Source of the DNA: Opitutia bacterium | Lineage (GTDB): Bacteria; Verrucomicrobiota; Verrucomicrobiia; Opitutales; Seribacteraceae | Assembly (NCBI GenBank): GCA_002721705.1 | Contig: PBLJ01000048.1 | Coordinates: 1 to 64,000 of the forward strand | Direction: 5' to 3' | Length of the DNA stretch: 64,000 bases | The notes under the pieces: model-generated | What the model saw: the letters and a program-made list of their open reading frames with translations, nothing else | The model's database searches: none | Told to the model about the DNA's origin: nothing | Shown here: piece after piece, positions 1 to 7,403 of the stretch | Layout: every line of letters begins with the position of its first letter | Position numbering within the stretch: position 1 is the stretch's first letter | Made by a program: the position numbers and the translations under genes

Positions 1-303
1 CGAATGGGTATTGAGAAGAACCGTTGGGGCGGCGTTCGAACTCAATGCATCGGAATCTCTGTCGATGGTGGTGTTCGCTTCAAAGCTGTTGGTGTCGTTG
101 AACCGCCAGTATAGCGAAGGATCCAAGGCCGACACGGTGTCGGGAAAGCTGGCCCGCACGGTGATCGTGCCTTCCTCGTCCACCACGTAGACGTCATCGG
201 CAGCCACAGGAGCAGCTCCATCTGCAAAGCCCAAGTTGCAAAGGGAGGCAAATGAAACAAGCAGGGCAACGCTTCGCCGCAAGACGTGGACCTTGGGATT
301 CAT
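1..303 (-). CDS. Secreted LamG-like protein, N-terminal part (runs off the window)
   Basis: The reading frame opens with ATG at 303 and stays open to base 1, so only about 100 N-terminal residues are visible. Residues 1-30 look like a signal peptide: MNPKVHVLRRS, then a hydrophobic stretch ending near GFADG. The mature part contains VYVVDEEGTITV and then DPSLYWRFNDTNSFE. From family knowledge, the 'YWRFND' type of motif opens concanavalin/LamG-like domains in large secreted proteins of Verrucomicrobiota and Planctomycetota. A big extracellular or outer-membrane-associated protein is therefore likely, but its function cannot be given from this fragment. Confidence 0.7.
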   Translation of the reverse strand, partial: MNPKVHVLRRSVALLVSFASLCNLGFADGAAPVAADDVYVVDEEGTITVRASFPDTVSALDPSLYWRFNDTNSFEANTTIDRDSDALSSNAAPTVLLNTHS

Positions 304-721
304 GGACTGAAGTTAAAATTTGTCATGGGCTGGGCAATTTTCAGCGGGCGGCATCCGTCAAAAAATGGATAAAATTGCCTTTGGGGCTGAAGCTGGAGCC
401 CAAAGGAAAAATCCTCCCTCTCGAAAAAGGTTTCTGGCGGAAATCTGATAGTTTCATGCAACTAATTTAGCCGCAAGCCAAGAAATCCCGCGGGTTTTTT
501 TCGTGTACCGACATCCTCATGCGCGCGTGGTTAGGACAATTAAAAGGTTACAAGGTATTAGCCAAAAAGGGATAAAACGTTACATTTTTTTTAAAAAATC
601 TCATCATGACCTCCCTAAGTCACTGGAATTCAAAATGAAAGGAAGCAAGTTATAGAGATAGATGCAAGCTTCTTCGGACACCTAACTGCAATATGCCGAT
701 TCAAGACAAAGAGAGCGAAAA
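304..721. other. Intergenic region of 418 bases
   Basis: No convincing gene was seen. The stretch lies downstream of the basic repeat protein and upstream of the secreted protein, both on the minus strand, so it should hold a terminator for one and the promoter and leader for the other. It is AT-rich between about 540 and 660, with runs of A and T. The only clear secondary structure is the inverted repeat at 378-406, listed separately. The CCCGCGGG palindrome near 490 has no loop. Confidence 0.6.
378..406 (-). terminator. Inverted repeat, possible terminator or leader hairpin
   Basis: CCTTTGGG(G)CT at 378-388 pairs with AGCCCAAAGG at 397-406. This gives a ten-base-pair stem with one bulged G and a loop of eight bases. 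Read on the minus strand, the stem is followed by the T-rich CAATTTTATCCATTTTTT. It could end transcription from the 722-1141 gene, or sit in the 5' leader of the secreted protein that starts at 303. The T tract does not directly abut the stem, so the call is tentative. Confidence 0.35.
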
Positions 722-1141
722 TCAGCGTCTGCGAATGAAATGAAAACGCGGCACTGAGGATACCCTTCGAACCGGCTTCACCTTGCGTGGCAACGGTGGC
801 TTCGGCGTTCGCTTGACGAAGGGCACGCGAGAAACTCGCTTGACCAGTTGCGGTCGCTGCACCTTGGGAGCCACGCGTGGCAAAGGGGCTCTCGGAGCTC
901 GCTTCGCAATGGTTGTCCTTGGAACTGAGGGAGCAAATCGCACTCGGTTAGCTGAAGGAGCCCTGGGAGCTCGAGTGACTGACCGCACCTTGGGCACGGA
1001 GCGCGCCTTGGGCACGGAGCGCACCTTGGGCACGCTGGGCACGGAACGAGAGCGATAAGTCAAAGCAGCTGAGAGTTCCAAAATCCCCGTCCAGCCGATT
1101 GCTGTTGAAAGAATGAAAACAAACAAAGGTCGCAGCTTCAT
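722..1141 (-). CDS. Small secreted, highly basic repeat protein
   Basis: The product has 139 residues. Residues 1-26 form a good signal peptide (MKLRPLFVFILSTAIGW..., ending near LSAA). The rest is almost entirely built from Arg/Lys-Ser/Ala-Val-Pro elements (RSVPKV, RSVPKA, RAPRAP, KRVSRVPF) and has almost no acidic residues, so its pI must be extremely high. The start of the mature part corresponds to 18-bp tandem repeats at 987-1040. The gene begins 15 bases after the stop of the upstream M29-like gene on the same strand and may be co-transcribed with it. No family was recognised. A proline-rich cationic periplasmic or surface polypeptide is all that can be said. Confidence 0.6.
   Translation of the reverse strand: MKLRPLFVFILSTAIGWTGILELSAALTYRSRSVPSVPKVRSVPKARSVPKVRSVTRAPRAPSANRVRFAPSVPRTTIAKRAPRAPLPRVAPKVQRPQLVKRVSRVPFVKRTPKPPLPRKVKPVRRVSSVPRFHFIRRR
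987..1040. repeat. Three 18-bp tandem repeats inside the basic protein gene
   Basis: The units are 987-1004, 1005-1022 and 1023-1040, each a variant of accttgggcacggagcgc. On the minus strand each unit encodes six residues of the RSVPKV type. The unit length is a multiple of three, so copy number can change without breaking the frame. Confidence 0.85.
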
Positions 1142-1156
1142 GACACTTATATTTGT

Positions 1157-2311
1157 TCAGCTCTTCAATGCATTCAACAAAAACTCTGCGGGTTGATAAT
1201 CATGCAAGACGATTTCACAATCACCATTGCGTCGCATGCGAACCTCAGGCATACCGATGTCGGGAGTTTTTTGAGGCGCGTACAACACGTCGTCATGGGA
1301 GGCATTCTGTGTCTTCTTGAACAAGTCCGGCGTGATGTCGCCGCCCAAATGGTCGCTTCTTCCCGTCGCAACGTGACAGGTGCCAAGGATTTTCTCGTCT
1401 TGGATGTCTCGGCCTGAAAACGGCAGAACCTGGGTGCCAAAACCAAGTTCACCCAGTATTCCAGTGGCAGGATCTTCACGTAATTTCCGGTTGTGAGCCT
1501 CGACCAGCGAAACGTCTCCTGCAAGCAAGCGGCCCTCGCGAATTCGTCCCTCAACGACCTGCAGACAAGCAATCGTGCCGTCGGCGTACTGAAAAGGGAA
1601 AGATCCTTCGGCTGAACGAGGCACAAAGTAGACTTCGCCCGCCGGCAAGTTGGCCACGTCCGGTTTGCCCCTGGGGCACAGTCCGTGACTTTTCTGAGCC
1701 TCCTGCTGACCGCACTCGATGGTCAAGCTGAAGGTTTCCTCGGCATGAGAGAAATCCAATTCGAAGCGATCGGCATGAGTCATCGCGACCCGCAGTTTTT
1801 CGGTATTTTCGCTCACTTGACGATAATCCACCGACAATCCGCTCGCCAAGATGACCTCATTGAGCCCATGCAGAGTCGCTCCACGAAAGCCATGCGCCTT
1901 CGCATTGGCCGTCAAGGGAGCGGTCGCCGAATAATTCGTAATCGCCAAAATAAGGTCGAACTGCGGATAGACGTCGCGTTCCAAGCTCACATGCGTCCCG
2001 TTGGAATCCCAAGCGTCGTCTTCCATGTCGAGGTTACTTCCCCCGGTTTCGCGAAAGGCGTAGAATCCATTTTCCCGGTAGTTCAACTCGCCGAGAACAC
2101 CGCCCGCAAGTCCTTGGTGAAAAACGTCATGCGCATATCTCTGCACCGTCACGGAGCCGTCATCCAGGAAGGCCAAGTCTTTCATGCTGGCCTGGGGGTC
2201 CGGGAAATCGATGAGGATGCAGATTCGATCGCCTTCACCTTCTCCAGGGCCAAAGCAAGTGCTGAGCAAACGCTTCAAGGAAAAAGGAGGGAAAGAGAAG
2301 TCTTCATTCAT
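1157..2311 (-). CDS. M29-like aminopeptidase (COG2309 / AmpS-like) family protein
   Basis: The product has 384 residues. Its C-terminal half carries the pattern of the M29 thermophilic aminopeptidase family: NLPAGEVYFVP around residue 221 (Glu226), GELGFGT (Glu288), CHVATGRSDHLGG (His313) and SHDDVLY (His339, Asp341). From family knowledge these places correspond to the E, E, H and HxD ligands of the two-metal centre, and all appear to be kept. The N-terminal half (start at 2311, FPPFSLKRLL) is not recognisable. The substrate is unknown. Some relatives in this superfamily are dioxygenases rather than peptidases. No signal peptide was seen, so the protein is probably cytoplasmic. The small secreted basic protein lies 15 bases downstream. 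Confidence 0.7.
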   Translation of the reverse strand: MNEDFSFPPFSLKRLLSTCFGPGEGEGDRICILIDFPDPQASMKDLAFLDDGSVTVQRYAHDVFHQGLAGGVLGELNYRENGFYAFRETGGSNLDMEDDAWDSNGTHVSLERDVYPQFDLILAITNYSATAPLTANAKAHGFRGATLHGLNEVILASGLSVDYRQVSENTEKLRVAMTHADRFELDFSHAEETFSLTIECGQQEAQKSHGLCPRGKPDVANLPAGEVYFVPRSAEGSFPFQYADGTIACLQVVEGRIREGRLLAGDVSLVEAHNRKLREDPATGILGELGFGTQVLPFSGRDIQDEKILGTCHVATGRSDHLGGDITPDLFKKTQNASHDDVLYAPQKTPDIGMPEVRMRRNGDCEIVLHDYQPAEFLLNALKS

Positions 2312-2435
2312 GAGTAAGATTGATTTGCTGAGAAATGAGCAGGGAAGCCAAATGGTTTTCGTCGCCTTGTAAACGAGGAAATCACGAACTTATTGTTAAG
2401 GTCGTAAGATTCTAATAATAAAAGGAGAAATCTCA

Positions 2436-3218
2436 ATGCTGACTCGAAACCTAGACAAGGCAAAAGATGCCTTTCAGCACCGCGATCCGGATGCTTCTCG
2501 AGCGGCTCACGATCACGATACGTCGGAAGATCACAGGGATGGCGGTGGACGATACCTTAAAAGTTCGATTTACGGTTGGCCTCGACGGCATCATTACGAC
2601 TTTCGCGGTAGTGGCCGGTGCGGCCGGAGCTTCCTTGTCTGCCGGGATCGTGCTTATTCTAGGCTCTGCCAACCTGATTGCCGATGGTTTGGCCATGGCT
2701 TTTGGCGAATTCCTCAGTGGGAAAGCGGAGCGGGAATTTCATGCCGCCGAAAGAGAGAGGGAAACTTGGGAATTCGAAAATCATCCGGAAGGGAAAAAGA
2801 GAGCTGTTGGAACTTTACGTCGCAAAAGGTCTTTCCCAGGAAGATGCCGAGAGAGTCGTCGAGGTATTCGCCAAAAAAAAGACTTTATCGTCGACGTCAT
2901 GATGGTGGAAGAACTCGGCTTGTTCGAGGCCGATGACTCGCCCCTAGGCAATGCCGTCGCTACTTTCCTTTCCTTCAACACCTTGGCTTCGTCTCCTTGA
3001 TCAGCTAAGTATCCACCGAATGGCTGGAGTGGAAAGGGAATCAATGGGGAGCCGCTTGCGTCTTGACCGCCCTGCCCCTCTTTGGGCTTGGAGCCTTGAA
3101 GGTTCGGTTAACCAACCGATCCTGGCTGAGCTCCGGCATGGAAATGACGTTGGTTGGCGGGATTGCCGCCGTGGCCGCATTCGGCATAGGCCACGGGCTA
3201 AGTGGACTGGCTAGGTAA
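2436..3218 (+). pseudogene. Broken VIT1/CCC1-family Fe/Mn transporter gene
   Basis: Homology to the VIT1/CCC1 (Nramp-unrelated) iron/manganese transporter family runs through all three plus-strand frames. It starts at ATG 2436 after the ribosome-binding site AAGGAG. The frame of 2436 gives the His/Asp-rich N-terminus and GRYLKSSIYG. The next frame gives LDGIITTFAVVAGAAGA and GSANLIADGLAMAFGEFLS. A third frame gives KRELLELYVAKGLSQEDAER. The second frame then returns with DFIVDVMMVEELGL and NAVATFLSFNTL. A last shift leads to EWLEWKG and the final membrane segment GGIAAVAAFGIGHGLSGLAR, with its stop at 3216-3218. The breaks lie near 2577, 2800, 2880 (after a run of eight A) and 2985. Several breaks in one gene among intact neighbours indicate decay rather than one sequencing error. 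Confidence 0.88.
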
Positions 3219-3220
3219 CG

Positions 3221-3994
3221 TTACCTGCGGGATCCTTGCAGACCTCCGCAAACGCCGCAATTACGCCCTTGAGGATTGGGGGTTAATATCCCGTTTCCCT
3301 TGGAATAAAAGGCACACCCCGGTCGATGTATCTTCCCTATGAATGATTGCCAATACATGATCCGGGCAGCGGAACCATTTTGGTTGCGGAGCAACGACGG
3401 CAAGGACGGCTTGGGAGCTGCATCCGCGGACCCTTCGAAATCATAGGCAAAGGACTGCCCCCAAACGCCAATCCGGTTGCGCTTGGCCCTAATCTGGGCA
3501 ATTGCGAATCCGCCTAGTCGCTTGGTGACTTTTTCCATATGCCATGCATAGCCGTTGGTAATCATGGCTCGGTTGAAACTGACGGAGTCCCCTTCCGGAT
3601 AAGCCATGACCTGCTTGTATCCGTCTGGGTCAAACTCACGCTTCACTTCCAGCTTCACCTTCAAGCCAAGTAAATGGTCTTCCGCAAACCGAAGCGCTTC
3701 ACGATAAATCGGTTGGTCTCTTTTAGGGCAACCAATGCCCCAAGCCTTGAGGCGAACCTCCAAACCACCGGCCTTGACGTGGAAAATGCCCGGCTCGGGA
3801 ACGCGCACAACTTCATAAAGGGGAGCCGCGGGTTTTTTCTTTTTATCGGTTGCGACTTCCTCGGGAACTGGCTTTGGAGCTTCGACCGGAGTGCCTGGTT
3901 GAGCCTGAGCCCAACCCGCTTGCGACCACGAGAATAACAAGAAAGCCGAGGTCAAGAGCTTGGCTTGGTATGAGAAAGAGGGTTTGCTTTCCAT
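3221..3994 (-). CDS. Secreted thermonuclease-fold protein with degenerate active site
   Basis: The start is taken at ATG 3994 (257 residues). A GTG three codons upstream is also possible. Residues 1-30 form a signal peptide (FLLFSWSQAGWAQA). A Pro/Lys-rich linker follows, then a staphylococcal-nuclease-like domain at about 60-180 (VRLKAWGIGCPK, NRAMITNGYAWH). In active SNases the catalytic set is Arg35, Asp40/Thr41, Glu43 and Arg87. Here VDTPE is replaced by IGCPK and the Arg87 position reads as Lys/Gln, so nuclease activity is unlikely. The C-terminal part has a small Cys/His cluster, IHRPGCAFY...GRNCGVCGG, which may bind a metal. The gene converges on the broken VIT1 gene with only two bases between their stops. 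Confidence 0.7.
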   Translation of the reverse strand: MESKPSFSYQAKLLTSAFLLFSWSQAGWAQAQPGTPVEAPKPVPEEVATDKKKKPAAPLYEVVRVPEPGIFHVKAGGLEVRLKAWGIGCPKRDQPIYREALRFAEDHLLGLKVKLEVKREFDPDGYKQVMAYPEGDSVSFNRAMITNGYAWHMEKVTKRLGGFAIAQIRAKRNRIGVWGQSFAYDFEGSADAAPKPSLPSLLRNQNGSAARIMYWQSFIGKIHRPGCAFYSKGNGILTPNPQGRNCGVCGGLQGSRR

Positions 3995-4124
3995 GAGAAA
4001 CACGAATGGAAATGGTAAAATGCTTTCTTGCCTCGGGCAATCGTTTTCTTAGGTTCGCTATCCCTCTGCTTCGATAAGTTGGTGGTTTGCCAACTAGGAA
4101 CAAGGAAACTCAGTACTTCGAAAG

Positions 4125-4802
4125 ATGAAACTCAGACAGGCAAAGAAAATCCTCCAAGAAGAGGAAAATTATAATACTCATCAAGTGGCCAAGGCGCAAA
4201 CCGTCATGGGACGCTGGGAACGTAACGAGCAAGCTTCGGCTGCAAAGAAGGAGGCAAAGGCTTCACAGGAGTCGTCAGGAGAGGACACGGAGGAGGAGAC
4301 CACGGATCCGATTCCCCCTGAAAGCTCGGAGCCAGCGCAAGAAGAAGCGCCCGACGCCGATGAGCCCGAGGCCGTGGAAGAGGCTGCTCCAGAGGGCGAC
4401 GACTCCGACGAAGAACCCGAAGCCGAGGCCGAGGACGACGAATCCGAAGAACCCGAGGCATCCGAAGAAGCTGCCGAGGAGGACGAGGAAGAGGCTGCTC
4501 CAGAGGACGACGACTCCGACGAAGAACCCGAAGCCGAGGCCGAGGACGCCGAGGACGACTCCACCGAAGAACCCGAGGCATCCGAAGAGGCTGCCGAGGA
4601 GGACGAGGAGGAGGCTGCTCCAGAGGGCGATGCCTCCGACGAAGAACCCGAAGCCGAGGCCGAGGACGACGAGGACGACTCCACCGAAGAACCCGAGGCA
4701 TCCGAAGAGGCTGACGAGGGGGACGAGGAAGAGGCTTCCCAAGAGGACGACGACTCCGGAGACGACAATTCTACCGACAAAACCGTTCAGGCTGATTCCT
4801 GA
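4125..4802 (+). CDS. Highly acidic repeat protein
   Basis: The product has 225 residues. The first 45 residues are normal and mostly basic or neutral (MKLRQAKKILQ, NYNTHQVAKAQTVMGRWERN) and may be a small folded or helical tag. The rest is a low-complexity Glu/Asp/Ala/Pro/Ser region built from repeats of about 40 residues (EEAAPEGDDSDEEPEAEAED..., EEPEASEEAAEEDEE). There is no signal peptide. The coding sense is chosen because the first 45 codons are non-repetitive and the downstream gene follows 20 bases later; the reverse strand of the repeat is also open but is only a shadow. The function is unknown. A disordered polyanionic tail that binds basic proteins or cations is a guess. Confidence 0.65.
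   Translation: MKLRQAKKILQEEENYNTHQVAKAQTVMGRWERNEQASAAKKEAKASQESSGEDTEEETTDPIPPESSEPAQEEAPDADEPEAVEEAAPEGDDSDEEPEAEAEDDESEEPEASEEAAEEDEEEAAPEDDDSDEEPEAEAEDAEDDSTEEPEASEEAAEEDEEEAAPEGDASDEEPEAEAEDDEDDSTEEPEASEEADEGDEEEASQEDDDSGDDNSTDKTVQADS
4380..4759. repeat. In-frame tandem repeats of 111-120 bp
   Basis: Units begin with gaggctgctcc at 4380, 4491 and 4611. A fourth partial unit begins at 4731. The spacings are 111, 120 and 120 bp (37, 40 and 40 codons), all multiples of three. The copies are nearly identical at the DNA level, which points to recent duplication. The first unit lacks nine bases relative to the others. Confidence 0.9.
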
Positions 4803-4822
4803 TCAACCGACTCGCTCAAAAA

Positions 4823-5707
4823 TTGCCTAAGAATAGCAAGGACACCGAACAGCTCTGGTCTCCCTCCCTGCGGCGGGCGCGCCATCGATGGAAGGACAAC
4901 CGAGACCTCATCGAACAATTTGCAGAGCTAGTCAGGACAAATCCTGCTATTTATTCGGACGAGAACAAAGGGGTTGTTTTCCTGCTCAAAGCAGTGAAGG
5001 ATTTGCGACGCAATGGTTATGAAAATTCGGAATACACCGAAACCCTCGCTTTTTGGATAAGAGAGGAGCAAGAGAAAGCGGAAGAAGAGGACCCAACTTC
5101 CACCTCGGACCTGATGCCAAAGGAGATTCCAGAACAGTTGAAGGAACGTCTCGAATCAATCCGTGAATCCATCGGTTTGAAACCGAGACGGGTGTTCCCT
5201 TTCAATGGTGTCATGCGCGAGAAGAACCTCTTGAAGTTCGCCCAGAAAAGAGCCCAGCTTTTGCATGGCACCGATGACCTGTCCATTTACATCGAGAACT
5301 TGATCCGCAAAGATCACTCGAGTCTCAACGCTCCCTCCGGACTCATTTTTGATTTACTCGAAAGTTGTGAATACATCGTGCAACGTAATGGGTACCAAGT
5401 GTCCAAGAACTTCGAGGTCAACTGTTGCGACCTCTGGATTCCGGAAATCAGTTTGGCCATCGAGCCCCGCAGCGGCTTCGACCCCAAGGAAGAAGGCGAC
5501 CTCTTTCGTCTCTTGACTCTTAGCGTTCATCACTTTGATGCCAAGCGCATAGCGGTTGTGTTGCCGGATGACTTGGAAATGGCAAACTTCCAAAGTTGCC
5601 GATCCCTTCAACACGTCATCGACAACCTGCGAGTCCTGCACATCAGCGAATTGGATGCCTACGTCCGCGAGACAGGCTCCTTGGAGGAGAGCGAGACAGC
5701 CAACTGA
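4823..5707 (+). CDS. Hypothetical protein, possible PD-(D/E)XK-like C-terminal domain
   Basis: The product has 294 residues. No ATG fits the beginning; TTG 4823, 20 bases after the acidic repeat gene, is the likeliest start, so the two may be translationally coupled. The N-terminal half is helical and charged (RRARHRWKDNRDLIEQFAEL). The C-terminal part, about 185-275, has an alternating strand/helix pattern: YIVQRNGYQVSKNFEV, DLWIPEISLAIEPR, then FDAKRIAVVLPDD. A D...E-x-R arrangement within that strand pair resembles the core of PD-(D/E)XK nuclease-like domains, but with Arg in place of Lys. That is a weak structural guess; no family was recognised. Confidence 0.7.
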   Translation: MPKNSKDTEQLWSPSLRRARHRWKDNRDLIEQFAELVRTNPAIYSDENKGVVFLLKAVKDLRRNGYENSEYTETLAFWIREEQEKAEEEDPTSTSDLMPKEIPEQLKERLESIRESIGLKPRRVFPFNGVMREKNLLKFAQKRAQLLHGTDDLSIYIENLIRKDHSSLNAPSGLIFDLLESCEYIVQRNGYQVSKNFEVNCCDLWIPEISLAIEPRSGFDPKEEGDLFRLLTLSVHHFDAKRIAVVLPDDLEMANFQSCRSLQHVIDNLRVLHISELDAYVRETGSLEESETAN

Positions 5708-5740
5708 GTAATCCGGGCCCGGGCAAAGATCGAGACGCCA

Positions 5741-6304
5741 CTAGAAGCTGTCGTCTATTGTTTCCTCGATCAATCGTCCGTCCGGATCCCAACGGCGCAA
5801 TTCCCGCGGATGTAGATTCCCCTTCACCCAAACGCGTTCTTCCTTTTTCGCTCCATTGGGCCACCAAAAGGTGTGCGTCCCATCGAGATAATCCTCGGAG
5901 TAGTTGGCTTCCTGCAGTACGAAACCATTGGAATCGAAAGTGTATTCCGCTCCATCACGCAAACCATTGGCAAAACTGATCAAACGTATGCGTTTGCCGT
6001 TGTGAAGCTCTTCCGCGATGCCAGTGAAAGGGGTATCTTCATCGCCGATGTAATGCTTGCCCAACTTCTGAGTGAGTTGCTCGAGAGGCTGCCCCTTGGG
6101 TAGCTCGGACTCGTTCGTCCTTTCGTCCTCCGGTTCCTCCGAAGAGTCAACAGCGTCAGCCCTCTTGGAAACAGGTGCATTTGGAACGTCGGCTCGAGGT
6201 GGTGACTTGCGAGTCTTGGAATCAGGCTCACGCGTCATATCGTCCTCACCACATCCGCAAAAAAACGTCGCGATCAAAAAGAAAAGCCACCATACCGATC
6301 TCAT
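5741..6304 (-). CDS. Lipoprotein with MORN-type (YwqK-like) repeats
   Basis: The product has 187 residues. It has an N-terminal signal (MRSVWWLFFLIATFF) ending in the lipobox-like CGC, a low-complexity polar linker to about residue 70, then repeats of the MORN_2 type: NGKRIRLISFANGLRDGAEYT, DGTHTFWWPNGAKKEERVW, RRWDPDGRLIEET. From family knowledge, proteins of this kind are often labelled YwqK-like antitoxin components, but in Verrucomicrobiota and Bacteroidota they are mostly cell-envelope lipoproteins of unknown role. A second such lipoprotein lies at 53706-54353. The start codon is separated by one base from the start of the divergent sixA-like gene, so its promoter must lie inside that gene. 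Confidence 0.75.
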   Translation of the reverse strand: MRSVWWLFFLIATFFCGCGEDDMTREPDSKTRKSPPRADVPNAPVSKRADAVDSSEEPEDERTNESELPKGQPLEQLTQKLGKHYIGDEDTPFTGIAEELHNGKRIRLISFANGLRDGAEYTFDSNGFVLQEANYSEDYLDGTHTFWWPNGAKKEERVWVKGNLHPRELRRWDPDGRLIEETIDDSF

Positions 6305-6305
6305 A

Positions 6306-6857
6306 ATGGAAAAAATAAGCGATAAAACACCGATCCCGCAATCTCAAAGCGGAAAGAAACTGGTACTGATCCGCCACGCCAAATCAAGCTGGGGCGATGC
6401 CTCGCTCGATGACTTCGACCGCCCACTCAACCCGAGAGGCTTTCGAGATGCTCCCGACATGGGTCAAAGGTTGGCCGAGAAACACCAAGTCCCTGATCAT
6501 TTTGCTGCCAGCCCTGCCGCACGCGCTTGGGCAACCGCTGAAATAATTGCCCAAGCCTGGAACTTTCCAGTCACGTCATTGCAAGTCGTGAAGGAAGCCT
6601 ACGAAGCTTCATCCTCCACCTTGATCGAACTCGTCCGGCACTTTCCCGCCGAGGCTCACTCGGCTGCCTTGACCGCCCATAATCCCGGAATCACGAGAAC
6701 GATCAACCTACTAGCCGGCATACGCATTTTCAACGTCCCGACCTGTGGTGTGGCGGTATTGCAGTTCCCCGTAGATAGGTGGACCTCCATCGAGGTGGGA
6801 ACGGCGGAACTGATCGAATACGATTTCCCGAAAAACCGTCCGACTGAAGATCCGTAA
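6306..6857 (+). CDS. SixA-like histidine phosphatase
   Basis: The chosen start is ATG 6306 (183 residues), just before the conserved core. The frame is open further upstream, but that part is antisense to the lipoprotein gene. KKLVLIRHAKSSWGD carries the RHxK/R-type catalytic histidine (RHA in this SixA subgroup). DDFDRPLNPRGFRDA and ASPAARAWATAEII are typical of the SixA branch, and LTAHNPGITR supplies the second histidine. SixA-type enzymes dephosphorylate phosphohistidine in phosphotransfer proteins. The real substrate here is unknown. The gene converges on the small gene that ends at 6859. Confidence 0.88.
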   Translation: MEKISDKTPIPQSQSGKKLVLIRHAKSSWGDASLDDFDRPLNPRGFRDAPDMGQRLAEKHQVPDHFAASPAARAWATAEIIAQAWNFPVTSLQVVKEAYEASSSTLIELVRHFPAEAHSAALTAHNPGITRTINLLAGIRIFNVPTCGVAVLQFPVDRWTSIEVGTAELIEYDFPKNRPTEDP

Positions 6858-6858
6858 G

Positions 6859-7119
6859 CTAGAACCGTTCCCGCAACAGAATATTGCGAGCGACGATTTC
6901 CAGCAGGTTGTCGTCCGGATAGTCGGGATCCGCCAAGCGAGCTTCCGCCCTGGCGATTGCACCGGGATCGCGATCATCGAGAGCACCTGCCTTCGCCTGC
7001 CTGACCCATTCCTTCATTTGGTCTTCCTGAGACCCTTCGTGAGGCAATGAGTCCGTTGAAAAGTTCTGGCCAAGCGCCCGTTCCCGTAACGGATCAGGAA
7101 GATTGTCAGCGGGCTCCAT
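6859..7119 (-). CDS. Small hypothetical protein
   Basis: The product has 86 residues and is acidic and soluble. It starts at ATG 7119 after a good ribosome-binding site (GGAAGGGAG, six bases before the start). It contains QEDQMKEWVRQAKAG and DPGAIARAEARLADPDYPDD, probably two helices with a helix-rich C-terminus (LLEIVARNILLRERF). No family was recognised. Codon usage resembles the neighbouring real genes and the stop lies one base from the convergent phosphatase gene, so it is probably expressed. Confidence 0.65.
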   Translation of the reverse strand: MEPADNLPDPLRERALGQNFSTDSLPHEGSQEDQMKEWVRQAKAGALDDRDPGAIARAEARLADPDYPDDNLLEIVARNILLRERF

Positions 7120-7288
7120 GCTTCACTCCCTTCCGACGTAGGATACTTGCTCGAAAGAAAGCGAGGAGCGGTGATTCCGCTGATTTGGTATCGATTCCTT
7201 TACCACTGTATTCGAATGTATGATTAAGTTGATTCAAAGCCACGTCACCTTTCTCTGAAAAGAAAAACGTTTCGTTAACGGCCTTCAT
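7106..7288 (-). CDS. Possible very small protein upstream of the 7119 gene
   Basis: This is a 60-residue frame whose ATG at 7288 follows GAAGGGAG by four to five bases. Its end overlaps the start of the next gene by 14 bases, which would allow translational coupling. It is more AT-rich than its neighbours and matches nothing I recognise. It could instead be leader RNA of the 6859-7119 gene. Confidence 0.3.
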   Translation of the reverse strand: MKAVNETFFFSEKGDVALNQLNHTFEYSGKGIDTKSAESPLLAFFRASILRRKGVKHGAR

Positions 7289-7403
7289 TCAACTCCCTTC
7301 GAATAAGACCCCCTGATTGGAGGCTGCTTCCTTGCAGCTAGGTAAAGAATCGGTTGCTAATAGCGCGGCTTTAGAAAAAATTCGGCTTTCACGAAAAGCA
7401 AAC

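Noticed and set aside
475-505. Terminator at CCCGCGGG followed by seven T
   Set aside because: The eight-base palindrome has no loop and cannot form a normal hairpin; the neighbouring CCGC/GCGG stem is only four base pairs. The only adjacent genes are on the other strand.
2871-2882. Programmed frameshift at the A8 run in the VIT1-like gene
   Set aside because: One A8 slippery run could recode, but at least three other breaks in the same gene lie outside such runs, so decay is the simpler explanation.
4380-4759. CRISPR-like array
   Set aside because: The repeats are 111-120 bp, contiguous and in frame, with no spacers. No cas genes are present.
4181-4780. Ser/Ala-rich frames on the minus strand of the acidic repeat
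   Set aside because: They are reverse readings of the E/D/A repeat. The plus strand has a non-repetitive head and a downstream partner gene, so it was preferred.
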